Source: Pedobacter roseus
GTDB taxonomy: Bacteria; Bacteroidota; Bacteroidia; Sphingobacteriales; Sphingobacteriaceae
Assembly (NCBI RefSeq): GCF_014395225.1
Contig: NZ_CP060723.1
Coordinates: forward strand, 4,526,001 to 4,590,000
DNA: 64,000 nt
Direction of reading: 5' to 3'
The position numbers and the translations under genes are program-made. This document shows, in pieces, positions 41,616-50,298 of this stretch. The notes below the pieces were generated by a model, which worked only from the letters and a program-made list of their open reading frames with translations, was not told where the DNA came from and ran no database searches. Every line of letters starts with the position of its first letter. Position 1 is the first letter of the stretch.

Positions 41616-42182
41616 TTATTTCAATAATAAAAAAATTAGGATTAGAAAATCTACTACCCTAAGGCGTAAAATCTTTAATGCTTTCCCCATCTGATTTTCT
41701 ACCGTTTTGATAGAAATATTTAGTGCATCAGCAATTTCCTGGTATTTCATCTGGTCGAACCTGCTTAACTGAAATACATTTCTGCATTTTTCAGGCAGCT
41801 CGTTTATTGCCGAATGAATATTCTTTTCCAGTTCTGTTGCCATGATCTCCGTATTTAAATTTCCTGTATCGTTTTTCACAGCATTGGCATAGTGAATGTT
41901 AAAATTTGATCTCACTTTTTGATGCTTCAAATAATTTAGACTTTCGTTGTGTACCGAACGATAGAGAAATGATTTTAAAAATCCATCGGTTTTAAGTTGT
42001 TCTCTTTTTGTCCAGATGCGTACAAACACATTCTGAACAATCTCTTCAGCATCATCTTTTTCTTTAATTATGGTAAAAGCATAGGCATGCAGACTTTTGA
42101 AATGCTTTAAAAACACTTCGTCGAAAGCCTGTTTATTACCGCTTTTAATTAATCGGATAAGATTAGTATCGTTACTTTCCAT
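41616..42182 (-). CDS. ECF-type RNA polymerase sigma factor
   Basis: 188 residues. Region 2 (about 15-85: VFLKHFKSLHAYAFTIIKEKDDAEEIVQNVFVRIW) and region 4 (about 125-175: LPEKCRNVFQLSRFDQMKYQEIADALNISIKTVENQM). The family is the Bacteroidota sigma-70 ECF subgroup paired with FecR. The last 14 residues are strongly hydrophobic (VVDFLILIFLLLK), unusual for an ECF sigma, and may interact with the membrane or with FecR. First in the operon with FecR and the surface-repeat protein. Confidence 0.93.
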   Translation of the reverse strand: MESNDTNLIRLIKSGNKQAFDEVFLKHFKSLHAYAFTIIKEKDDAEEIVQNVFVRIWTKREQLKTDGFLKSFLYRSVHNESLNYLKHQKVRSNFNIHYANAVKNDTGNLNTEIMATELEKNIHSAINELPEKCRNVFQLSRFDQMKYQEIADALNISIKTVENQMGKALKILRLRVVDFLILIFLLLK

Positions 42183-42188
42183 AAAGCT

Positions 42189-42222
42189 AAACCTGCAAGG
42201 TTTTAAAAACCTTACAGGTTTT
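42189..42222. repeat. Hairpin repeat between SDR and sigma genes
   Basis: AAACCTGCAAGGTTT and AAACCTTACAGGTTT form an imperfect 15-bp stem around TTAA. It is a typical Bacteroidota intergenic palindrome and may terminate the SDR gene transcript (stop at 42233) before the sigma operon. Confidence 0.7.
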
Positions 42223-42232
42223 AGGTTAAAAT

Positions 42233-43024
42233 CTAAGTTGTTAAAATCGATTTCAATTTACGCCTAATTATAATTTCTTTTAAAAAGTGTGGTATAATTT
42301 TATCCAACACAACCAGAAAACGGTTGGCAAGGCCTGGTATTATTTCTTTCTTCCCTTTAAGCATTCCATCCATTGCTGTTTTGGCAACATAATCTGCCTC
42401 TAAGATAGTGGCCTTGGCAAAACCTTTCAACTCATTATTCATTACCAATAACTCGGGTTTCGTGTTTATGCCGCCTGGACTAAGTAAACTAATGTGCACA
42501 TTTGTACCGCTCAATTCGAGTTGCAAACAACGGGTAAAATAACCGATAAAAGATTTGGTTGCCCCATAAACCTGTTTTTTTGGAACGATAAAATGTCCTC
42601 CCAAACTGCCAACATTTAAAATATAGCTTGCCTCACTTTTATCGATATGGTTTAAAAACAAACGGGTAAGCAGCACGGTATTGGTAATGTTAAGATCAAT
42701 CTGCGTCCGGTAAAAATCAACATTTTTATCTTCAAACCAACTCCAGTTTCCCAAACCCGCATTATTGATTAAAACATTGACCTCAATTTTACGTTCCTTT
42801 AGTTCTTTAAATATTTCGATTGCCGCATCGTTTTTGGTTAAATCGAGCTCAATGCACAAAACTTTGCTGTTAAAATTTACACGGAGATAATTTGCCAAGT
42901 GTTCCAAGCCACTGCTGGGTAGCGAAACCAATACCAGCCCGAGGCCGCGTTTGGCCGATTCAATGGCGAAAGATTTGCCCAAACCCTCACTTGCACCTGT
43001 AATTAATGCTGTTAACTGTTTCAT
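42233..43024 (-). CDS. SDR-family NAD(P)-dependent oxidoreductase
   Basis: 263 residues. Rossmann motif TALITGASEGLGKS (5-18), NNAG at about 90-93, and the catalytic YGATK (Y about 153, K about 157) with an upstream Ser in LNVGSLGG. Classical short-chain dehydrogenase/reductase; substrate not readable. It shares the neighbourhood with an epimerase gene, but a 106-base gap with a large hairpin separates them. Confidence 0.93.
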   Translation of the reverse strand: MKQLTALITGASEGLGKSFAIESAKRGLGLVLVSLPSSGLEHLANYLRVNFNSKVLCIELDLTKNDAAIEIFKELKERKIEVNVLINNAGLGNWSWFEDKNVDFYRTQIDLNITNTVLLTRLFLNHIDKSEASYILNVGSLGGHFIVPKKQVYGATKSFIGYFTRCLQLELSGTNVHISLLSPGGINTKPELLVMNNELKGFAKATILEADYVAKTAMDGMLKGKKEIIPGLANRFLVVLDKIIPHFLKEIIIRRKLKSILTT

Positions 43025-43040
43025 GTATATTGGTTATTTT

Positions 43041-43122
43041 TAGCCACAGATCACACGGATGAACACGGATTTTATTGCTAAGCTTCAAAACCCTATCTGT
43101 GTTTATCATCTTTATCTGTGGT
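43041..43122. repeat. Large imperfect hairpin with CCACAGAT arms
   Basis: CCACAGATCACACGGATGAA...CACGGAT (43041-) has its imperfect complement ATCTGTG...CATCTTTATCTGTGG (about 43097-43122). A repeat of this kind is widespread in Bacteroidota and other bacteria. It sits in the 43025-43130 gap. Confidence 0.65.
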
Positions 43123-43130
43123 TAATACAA

Positions 43131-44135
43131 TTAATTAGGTTTAAAGTGATTAATGGTTTTTCCCAAACCCACCGCAAAAGGCGTAATCCTGTAATTTAGT
43201 TCTGCAATGGCTTTGTTGCTCGAATATTGCTGATTGCACCTCAACCTGTCTGCAAATTCTGGCAGAAAAAATGGCGTTAAGTTAAATAGCCTTGTTTTGA
43301 TCGATTCCAGCAAACTATAAGCTTTGATCATGCTAACCGGTATTTTATATAAATTTCGTTGTTTTCCCGTAAGCTCCTTTAAGGTATTAAAAAAGCCATT
43401 AAATGAAACATCAATTCCTCCTAAAATATAGCGTTCACCATTTCTTCCATTTTGCATCGCAGCAATATGCCCATCTACCACATCATCAACAAAAGCATAA
43501 TTAGCTATTGCTTTTCCATCACCCGGAATAAAATGCCAGGTACCGTTGATATAACCTGTAACCATTTTACTCACGGTATTGCTATCGGTAATCGGTCCAT
43601 CACCATAAACCCTCGATGGATTTACAATCACCACCTCTAATCCTTTTTTCACAAATTCTTTTACCTCTAGCTCGGCCAGGTATTTTGTGCGTTCGTAACT
43701 AATCGGGAAACCAACCGCTCTTGGATCATTTTCTGAAACCGGTAAATTTAAGGTCGGTCCCCAAACACCACAGGTTGAAGTATGAACTACCCTTTCTACA
43801 CCCAATTTCAAGGCACAATGAAGTACATTTCGGGTTCCGACTACATTCACATCGTAGAAATCCTGCTCATTTCTGCACCACATTTTGGCCATGGCAGCGG
43901 TATGATAAACCTGATAACAATCTTTCATGGCACATTCTAAACTTGCAGAATCCAAAACATCACCTTTTACAAACTGGATATTTCTGTGTTGAATCAAGAA
44001 AGGATGCTTTATGTTCCGGCAAAGTGCAATTACCTCGTAGCCTATTTCTGCCAGTGCAAAACTTAATTTCCGGCCGATAAAACCTGAAGCCCCTGTAACC
44101 AAAACCCTCAAATATTTATTTGCTACAACTTCCAT
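43131..44135 (-). CDS. NAD-dependent epimerase/dehydratase family protein
   Basis: 334 residues. Extended-SDR motif VLVTGASGFIGRKL (about 11-24), HTSTCGVWGP with the catalytic Ser, and YERTKYLAE with Tyr-Lys (about 149-153). The 3-beta-hydroxysteroid dehydrogenase/DFR-like subgroup has this pattern; substrate unknown. It ends immediately next to the DUF6134 gene's stop-start (1 base apart) and so is co-transcribed with it. Confidence 0.93.
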   Translation of the reverse strand: MEVVANKYLRVLVTGASGFIGRKLSFALAEIGYEVIALCRNIKHPFLIQHRNIQFVKGDVLDSASLECAMKDCYQVYHTAAMAKMWCRNEQDFYDVNVVGTRNVLHCALKLGVERVVHTSTCGVWGPTLNLPVSENDPRAVGFPISYERTKYLAELEVKEFVKKGLEVVIVNPSRVYGDGPITDSNTVSKMVTGYINGTWHFIPGDGKAIANYAFVDDVVDGHIAAMQNGRNGERYILGGIDVSFNGFFNTLKELTGKQRNLYKIPVSMIKAYSLLESIKTRLFNLTPFFLPEFADRLRCNQQYSSNKAIAELNYRITPFAVGLGKTINHFKPN

Positions 44136-44136
44136 A

Positions 44137-44802
44137 TTAAACCCTTTCCATCCTGATGGTGTACAATGAATGATTTACAACCACCAGTTTACAGATCCCG
44201 TTTTCGAAATGGTAATCGTTATAATTCCCATCCGGAAGTTTAATACGGTACTGATGTGCACCATTTTTTTGAATGGGAATAAAACATTGAAAATTATCAG
44301 AATATATTTCAGAAATGTTGACAGGCTCTTTGGTATACAATAGCATCATGTTATAACTGATTGGCTGATTGAGTGTGCTGATTTTATCGCCTGTTTTAAG
44401 CTGATAAATATTATTTACCCAGCTTGTTTTCCTGGCTTCTTTGGTGCTACCGTTTACGACCCGGTTCACGTTTGAGGTGAGCAATCTGCCATTTTTAAAA
44501 TGAGCCTGATCTTCTGTTTCTACATTGATTTTAAATACAAACCGCGTCTGTACCTTTGAAGTGATGGTTAAATAGGTATTTTCTCCTTCACTCTTTTGCT
44601 GGAAATACATTTCCCCAATCAATTCGCCATTACGTTTGATGTTAAACTTACTTTGCTGAGCAAAAGCCGACGACAATGAACAGAACAGAAAAAGCGCTAT
44701 AGCAACACTTTTTGGATTAACCGGATTTTGGGAGGAGAATTTTGTGAAGGTTTTTGGAGCAAAATATTTCTTGCAGATCCAAATAATAATTGCTGGAATC
44801 AT
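44137..44802 (-). CDS. DUF6134 family protein, exported
   Basis: About 221 residues if the ATG at 44802 (MIPAIIIWICKKYF) is used. A GTG start at 44841 would give a longer N-terminus, and the real signal peptide (VAIALFLFCSLSSAFAQ) begins only about 32 residues in, so the start is uncertain. The mature part has FNIKRNGELIGEMYFQQ and a beta-rich pattern typical of DUF6134. Function unknown. The gene is directly upstream of the epimerase gene, same strand, with a 1-base gap, so they share a transcript. Confidence 0.75.
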   Translation of the reverse strand: MIPAIIIWICKKYFAPKTFTKFSSQNPVNPKSVAIALFLFCSLSSAFAQQSKFNIKRNGELIGEMYFQQKSEGENTYLTITSKVQTRFVFKINVETEDQAHFKNGRLLTSNVNRVVNGSTKEARKTSWVNNIYQLKTGDKISTLNQPISYNMMLLYTKEPVNISEIYSDNFQCFIPIQKNGAHQYRIKLPDGNYNDYHFENGICKLVVVNHSLYTIRMERV

Positions 44803-44898
44803 AATATCTCTATTTGTTAATTTAGAGCTATTACAACTCACAAGAGATTTACCCCTACGTGAAATTTATTTTTTTTTAGCCTTGGGTAGAAAGATTTC

Positions 44899-44926
44899 TT
44901 AGCCTTGGGTTTAAACCCAAGGCTAA
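44899..44926. terminator. Palindromic hairpin, same core as 38770-38795
   Basis: TTAGCCTTGGGTTT and AAACCCAAGGCTAA form a perfect 14-bp stem. A half site AGCCTTGGGT occurs at 44878-44887 on the 5' side. It lies 6 bases after the stop of the 90-residue membrane protein gene and can terminate it. Confidence 0.75.
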
Positions 44927-44931
44927 GAGAT

Positions 44932-45204
44932 TTATTCTTTTACAGATTTTTCTTCTTCTTCATCTACCGGAACTTCAACCGTTGGATCGGTGATGATTTC
45001 AGCATTGCCGTCATTATCCTTTTTGGCAAATAAAATCGGATATAACAGCCATAATGCACCAATAATGACGAGTACACCTGCCAGCATTTGTAAATATATA
45101 CCTGATTTAATTCCGTTAGCATCTAAAATTTTATAGGCAATAAAAGAAAGGAGGCCAGCTACGAGTACGAAAACGGCTTTTTGCAATTTTAACAGCTTGA
45201 TCAT
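44932..45204 (-). CDS. Small two-TM membrane protein with acidic tail
   Basis: 90 residues with two TM helices (about 10-28 and 36-58) followed by a strongly acidic tail (PVDEEEEKSVKE). No family recognised. Its start overlaps the stop of the upstream 62-residue gene by 4 bases (ATGA), so the two are translationally coupled and may act as a pair in the inner membrane. Confidence 0.7.
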   Translation of the reverse strand: MIKLLKLQKAVFVLVAGLLSFIAYKILDANGIKSGIYLQMLAGVLVIIGALWLLYPILFAKKDNDGNAEIITDPTVEVPVDEEEEKSVKE

Positions 45205-45389
45205 GGGGTCTTTCTTTTTAGTGTAATAATATGGATTAAAACAACGATGAGCCCAATTAGTTCGAGCAGGCCGCAGAAATAAAATGCATAAAGCACAAAA
45301 TCACGGTTTGATGGATTGATAACCGCAACAATTGGCAATGCAATTACAGCTACAATCATCAGTGTAAGCCCGATATTAAATAATTTCAC
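45201..45389 (-). CDS. Small two-TM membrane protein
   Basis: 62 residues, with two TM helices (about 6-26 and 33-56). The start codon is GTG (45389); no ATG is available upstream. Coupled to the 90-residue membrane protein gene by an ATGA overlap. No function can be assigned. Confidence 0.65.
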   Translation of the reverse strand: MKLFNIGLTLMIVAVIALPIVAVINPSNRDFVLYAFYFCGLLELIGLIVVLIHIITLKRKTP

Positions 45390-45435
45390 GTTAAAAGTAT
45401 TTACATCAAAACTACCAAAATTCAGTCAATTCTGT

Positions 45436-45443
45436 TAACTTTG
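45436..45443 (+). promoter_or_regulatory. -7 promoter box of the ileS operon
   Basis: TAACTTTG matches TAnnTTTG, 30 bases before the ATG of ileS. No TTG at the usual -33 spacing is evident. Confidence 0.45.
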
Positions 45444-45472
45444 CAACCTTAATTTTTTGAGGTACTTAATTG

Positions 45473-48400
45473 ATGTATAGCGAATTTAAACAATTGGAAC
45501 TTGCCAAAATAGGGCAGGAAATACTGGATTTTTGGAAAAAGGAAAACATCTTTGAAAAAAGCATTTCATCCCGTCCTAAATCTAATCCGTTTACTTTTTA
45601 CGAAGGTCCACCCTCTGCCAATGGCATGCCGGGTATCCACCACGTAATGGCGCGTGCTATTAAGGATATTTTTTGCCGCTATAAAACAATTAAGGGTTAT
45701 CAGGTTAAAAGAAAAGCTGGTTGGGATACACATGGTTTACCTGTTGAGCTTGGAACGGAAAAGGAATTAGGAATTACTAAAGAAGATATTGGTAAAACTA
45801 TTTCTATTGAAGACTATAACGAAGCCTGTAAAAAAACAGTTATGCGCTACACCGATGTGTGGAACGACCTGACTGAAAAAATGGGCTATTGGGTAGATAT
45901 GGATGATCCATACATTACCTATAAGTCCAAATACATGGAATCGGTATGGTGGCTTTTAAAACAGATTTACGATAAAGGATTAATCTATAAAGGTTATACA
46001 ATTCAACCTTATTCTCCAAAAGCGGGTACAGGATTGAGTTCGCATGAAGTAAATCAGCCTGGCGCTTACAGAGATGTTACAGATACAACAATTGTAGCTC
46101 AGTTTAAAGCGTTACCTGATACGCTACCATCTTTTTTGCAGGATTTTGGGGATATCTATTTGTTAGCGTGGACCACAACACCGTGGACTTTACCATCAAA
46201 CACTGCTTTAACGGTTGGACCCAAAATCGACTATGTTTTAGTCAAAACGTTTAACCAATATACATTTTTGCCAACAAATGTAATTTTGGCAAAAAACCTG
46301 GTTGGAAAGCAGTTTAGTAAAGTTTTCTTTGAAAGCAATGAAGTTGAAGATTTTACAAATTTTAAAGCTGGCGACAAAAAAATCCCTTATCAAATCCTTG
46401 CCGAATGCAAAGGAACTGAGTTAGTAGGCATTAGATACGAACAACTTTTAACTTACACCTTGCCATACCAAAATGCTGAAAACGCATTTAGGGTAATTTC
46501 CGGAGATTTCGTAACTACTGAAGATGGTACAGGTATCGTTCATACCGCCCCTACTTTTGGTGCGGATGATGCTAAAGTAGCTAAAGAAGCCATTCCGGAA
46601 ATACCACCTATGCTGGTGTTAGACGAGAATGATACGCCTGTTCCATTAGTAGATTTGCAGGGTAAATTCACCAAACATGTTGGTCCTTTCGCAGGTAAAT
46701 ATGTAAAAAACGAATATTACAATGCTGGTGAAGCACCTGAAAAATCGGTTGATGTAGAAATCGCTATTTTATTAAAAGAAGAAAATAAAGCCTTTAAAGT
46801 AGAAAAATATGTTCACAGTTATCCACACAGCTGGAGAACTGATGAGCCACTTTTATATTATCCTTTAGATTCGTGGTTTATTAAGGTTACAGATGTTAAA
46901 GACAGGATGTTCGATCTTAATGAAACCATTAACTGGAAACCAAAATCAACCGGCGAGGGGCGTTTTGGAAACTGGTTGAAAAATGCCAACGACTGGAATT
47001 TATCACGTTCGAGGTACTGGGGAATTCCTTTACCCATCTGGAGAACTGAAGATAAAAAAGAAGAAGTATTAATTGGCTCTGTTGAAGAACTTTACAATGC
47101 CATTGAAAAATCTATAGCCGCTGGTTTCCAAAAAGAAAATCCTTTTAAAGGATTCGAAATCGGAAACATGTCTGAAGAGAATTACGACCTGATTGACTTA
47201 CATAAAAATGTAGTTGATAAGATTGTTTTAGTATCTCCATCAGGCAAACCGATGAGCCGCGAAAGCGATTTGATTGATGTTTGGTTCGATTCTGGTGCGA
47301 TGCCTTATGCACAGTGGCACTACCCTTTTGAAAACAAAGAAACCATTGATGGAAATGAAGATTTCCCTGCAGATTTTATCGCTGAAGGTGTAGATCAAAC
47401 CCGTGGCTGGTTTTATACCCTGCATGCAATCTCTACATTAGTTTTTGATAAAGTAGCGTACAAAAATGTAGTTTCGAATGGACTGGTATTAGACAAAAAC
47501 GGACAAAAAATGTCTAAACGTTTGGGGAATGCCGCTGATCCGTTCCAAACCATTAGCGAGTATGGTGCTGATGCAACGCGTTGGTACATGATTTCTAATG
47601 CAAATCCTTGGGACAACCTAAAATTCGACATCGAGGGGATTGCAGAAGTTCGCCGTAAATTCTTCGGAACCCTTTACAACACTTATTCTTTCTTTGCTTT
47701 ATACGCTAACATCGATAAGTTCGAAATCGACAAAAATAATTTAAGCAAAGTTGAAGACAGAACAGAATTAGACCGTTGGATTTTATCGTTATTGCAAACC
47801 CTAAGCAACGAAGTTGATGAAAGTTACAACACATACGAGCCAACTAAAGCAACCCGTGCCATCCAGACTTTTGTTGATGAACATTTGAGCAACTGGTACA
47901 TCAGGTTAAGCCGTCGCCGTTTCTGGAAAGGAGAGATGACCGACGATAAACGCGCAGCTTATGAAACACTTTATACTTGTTTAGAAACCTTAGCACAGTT
48001 GATGAGCCCGGTTGCACCTTTCTTTGCCGATTGGTTATACAGAAACTTAACCATTACCGATGCATATGCAGAGCAGTCTGTTCACTTAACTTTATGGAAA
48101 GAGGCTGATCAAAGTTTGATTGATACTGATTTGAATGAGCGTATGGTTTACGCTCAGGATATTTCATCAATGGTTTTATCGCTGCGTAAAAAATCGGGAA
48201 TCAATGTACGTCAGCCATTGGAGAAAATCTTAATCCCATCTTTAAGTGGTGATTTTGAGCAAAAGATCTCTAAAGTTGCAGATTATATTCTTTCTGAAAC
48301 GAATGTAAAACATATCGAATTCATTACCGATACGCATGGCATAGTTAAGAAAAAGCTTAAACCAAACTTCAAATCGTTGGGTAAAAAAGTGGGTAAAGAT

Positions 48401-48874
48401 ATGAGTCTGGTTAAACAGGCTTTAGAAAATTCAAATCAGGATGATATCCAGCGTTTAGAAAATGATGGTTTCATTATTGTAGTTGGAAGCAGCGGAGAAG
48501 AATTTACCATCAATTTAAGTGATGACGTAGAAGTTTTTGCAGAAGATATTCCGGGATGGCAGGTAACTAACCTGGGCAGCTTAACCGTTGCTTTAGATGT
48601 GACGATTACCGATGAACTGAAACAGGAAGGTATCTCGCGTGAGTTGGTTAACCGTATCCAGAATTTACGTAAAGAACTAAATTTTGAGGTGACCGATAGG
48701 ATTAAAGTTTCGTTACAAAATGATAACTTGGTAGCTAATGCAGTTGCCAAAAACAAGGGCTACATTTGCGCGGAAATATTGGCCGACGAATTAGAATTAA
48801 CAGATACTGTAACTAATGCAAACAAAATCACCATTGATGATGTTGAGTTAAGCATTTCAGTAACTAAAATATAA
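45473..48874 (+). CDS. ileS: Isoleucyl-tRNA synthetase
   Basis: 1133 residues from ATG 45473 (a TTG one codon earlier is ignored). Class I synthetase: HIGH-type motif PGIHH at about 53-57, KMSKR at about 679-683, a CP1 editing domain (about 200-400) and an anticodon-binding helical domain. Its length is that of the eukaryote-like ileS form found in Bacteroidota, without a C-terminal zinc finger. It charges tRNA-Ile and hydrolyses Val-tRNA-Ile. First gene of an apparent operon with a DksA-like gene and lspA. Confidence 0.98.
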   Translation: MYSEFKQLELAKIGQEILDFWKKENIFEKSISSRPKSNPFTFYEGPPSANGMPGIHHVMARAIKDIFCRYKTIKGYQVKRKAGWDTHGLPVELGTEKELGITKEDIGKTISIEDYNEACKKTVMRYTDVWNDLTEKMGYWVDMDDPYITYKSKYMESVWWLLKQIYDKGLIYKGYTIQPYSPKAGTGLSSHEVNQPGAYRDVTDTTIVAQFKALPDTLPSFLQDFGDIYLLAWTTTPWTLPSNTALTVGPKIDYVLVKTFNQYTFLPTNVILAKNLVGKQFSKVFFESNEVEDFTNFKAGDKKIPYQILAECKGTELVGIRYEQLLTYTLPYQNAENAFRVISGDFVTTEDGTGIVHTAPTFGADDAKVAKEAIPEIPPMLVLDENDTPVPLVDLQGKFTKHVGPFAGKYVKNEYYNAGEAPEKSVDVEIAILLKEENKAFKVEKYVHSYPHSWRTDEPLLYYPLDSWFIKVTDVKDRMFDLNETINWKPKSTGEGRFGNWLKNANDWNLSRSRYWGIPLPIWRTEDKKEEVLIGSVEELYNAIEKSIAAGFQKENPFKGFEIGNMSEENYDLIDLHKNVVDKIVLVSPSGKPMSRESDLIDVWFDSGAMPYAQWHYPFENKETIDGNEDFPADFIAEGVDQTRGWFYTLHAISTLVFDKVAYKNVVSNGLVLDKNGQKMSKRLGNAADPFQTISEYGADATRWYMISNANPWDNLKFDIEGIAEVRRKFFGTLYNTYSFFALYANIDKFEIDKNNLSKVEDRTELDRWILSLLQTLSNEVDESYNTYEPTKATRAIQTFVDEHLSNWYIRLSRRRFWKGEMTDDKRAAYETLYTCLETLAQLMSPVAPFFADWLYRNLTITDAYAEQSVHLTLWKEADQSLIDTDLNERMVYAQDISSMVLSLRKKSGINVRQPLEKILIPSLSGDFEQKISKVADYILSETNVKHIEFITDTHGIVKKKLKPNFKSLGKKVGKDMSLVKQALENSNQDDIQRLENDGFIIVVGSSGEEFTINLSDDVEVFAEDIPGWQVTNLGSLTVALDVTITDELKQEGISRELVNRIQNLRKELNFEVTDRIKVSLQNDNLVANAVAKNKGYICAEILADELELTDTVTNANKITIDDVELSISVTKI

Positions 48875-48904
48875 ATCCATATATTAGAAAACTAAATTAA
48901 AAAC

Positions 48905-49288
48905 ATGGAAAACAGTAACAAAACACGCTACTCAGACAGTGAACTTCAGGAATTTAAAGAATTGATTCAAGATAAATTACGCATGGCGAAAGAGGAACTT
49001 AACTCTTTAACCACTTCTTTGAGTAACCCAAATGCAAACGGTACTGAAGATACTTCAGGTGCGTACAAAACATTAGAAGATGGTTCTGCAACGATGGAGA
49101 AAGAACAGATCAATCAATTGGCTGCCCGTCAGAAAAAATTTATTGATAACCTGGAAAACGCATTGGTGCGTATTGAGAACAAAACTTATGGTATTTGCCG
49201 CGAAACCGGTAAATTAATCCAAAAAGAACGTTTACGTGCAGTACCTCATGCAACTTTAAGCATGGAAGCTAAATTAAAGCAGAGTTAA
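48905..49288 (+). CDS. TraR/DksA-like protein with a reduced zinc finger
   Basis: 127 residues. N-terminal coiled coil (about 10-95, rich in Glu/Lys) and a C-terminal TraR/DksA motif YGICRETGKLIQKERLRAVPHATLS. The four-Cys zinc finger of E. coli DksA is reduced to one Cys, as in other Bacteroidota members of the family. It probably binds RNA polymerase through its coiled coil. Lies 30 bases after ileS and overlaps lspA by one base. Confidence 0.9.
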   Translation: MENSNKTRYSDSELQEFKELIQDKLRMAKEELNSLTTSLSNPNANGTEDTSGAYKTLEDGSATMEKEQINQLAARQKKFIDNLENALVRIENKTYGICRETGKLIQKERLRAVPHATLSMEAKLKQS

Positions 49289-49890
49289 TGAAAGGCTATA
49301 CAAAACCTTTAATTGTAATCTTTTTAGTTTTACTGGCCGATCAGCTGGTTAAAACCTGGGTTAAAACACACATGTACCTGGGCCAGGAGTTTCATATTAT
49401 TGGTAAATGGTTTATCATCCATTTTACCGAAAATAATGGTATGGCTTTCGGTATGGAGTTTGGTGGCGAATTCGGCAAATTGGCCTTATCGCTTTTCCGC
49501 ATTGCAGCAGTTGCCGGGATTGGTTATGGTTTACATTATTTAATTAAGCATAAATATCACCGTGGTTTAATCTTAAATGTGGCTTTGATTTTTTCAGGCG
49601 CATTAGGTAACATTATCGATTCTGTATTTTACGGAAAAATTTATGGTTACGAAAGCTGGTTCCACGGCCGTGTGGTAGATATGTTCTACTTCCCGATTGC
49701 CGAAGGCCACTTCCCTACCTGGTTACCGATATGGGGAGGAGAAGAGTTTGTTTTCTTCAGACCTGTTTTTAACCTTGCAGACGCAGCCATTTCAGTAGGC
49801 GTTATACTTATCCTCATCTTCCAAAAAAACTACTTTAAAGAAGATGTTAAGGACGAAGTAAGCATCAACAGCGAAATTGTAGAGGATTAA
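49288..49890 (+). CDS. lspA: Lipoprotein signal peptidase (signal peptidase II)
   Basis: 200 residues, four TM helices (longer than the E. coli protein owing to a loop insertion before helix 4). Catalytic Asp pair in GRVVDMFYFP and FNLADAAISVG, with FTENNGMAFG and GALGNIIDS conserved. It cleaves the signal peptides of prolipoproteins, of which this window encodes at least nine. Start overlaps the stop of the DksA-like gene by one base. Confidence 0.97.
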   Translation: MKGYTKPLIVIFLVLLADQLVKTWVKTHMYLGQEFHIIGKWFIIHFTENNGMAFGMEFGGEFGKLALSLFRIAAVAGIGYGLHYLIKHKYHRGLILNVALIFSGALGNIIDSVFYGKIYGYESWFHGRVVDMFYFPIAEGHFPTWLPIWGGEEFVFFRPVFNLADAAISVGVILILIFQKNYFKEDVKDEVSINSEIVED

Positions 49891-49911
49891 ATAAAATTTC
49901 ATAAAAACATT

Positions 49912-49943
49912 GCCCATTTCTTAACTGAGATGGGCTTTTTTTT
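49912..49943 (+). terminator. Terminator of the ileS-lspA operon
   Basis: GCCCATTTC and GAGATGGGC form a stem around TTAACT, followed by nine T. Located 22 bases past lspA. Confidence 0.9.
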
Positions 49944-49951
49944 TGTAAAAT

Positions 49952-50050
49952 CGTCATTGCTGAGAAGGCTTTTTCAGCCGACGAAGCAATCTTTATTAAA
50001 GGATAATGCAATTATGAAAGATTGCTTCGTCGTTCCTCCTCGCAATGACG
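49952..50050. repeat. MITE-like palindromic element (CGTCATTGC family)
   Basis: 99 bases bounded by CGTCATTGC and GCAATGACG. Inside are GAAGCAATCTTTATTA and AAAGATTGCTTCGTCGTTC, a second inverted pair. The complete element matches 51791-51897 in outline. The following stretch to 50298 has no gene I trust. Confidence 0.75.
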
Positions 50051-50298
50051 ACAATTATAAGGCTTTTTGGAAAGCAGGTACAGAAGCAAATATTTAAGTT
50101 TGTTCCCGCTATCCTTTCTGCCAATGAAGCTTGTACTTTGCTTCAGTTTCTTCATAAAAACGAAGTTAGCATTAGTACGCATTGGCATTCATCCTATCGG
50201 GTTTAGTAACTTTGGGAAGTGGAGGAAAGAAAAATTGAAAACCGAAAATCTCCCTGTTGGCCGGTGTTACACCGACTTTAAGCTAATAAAAAAGAACA

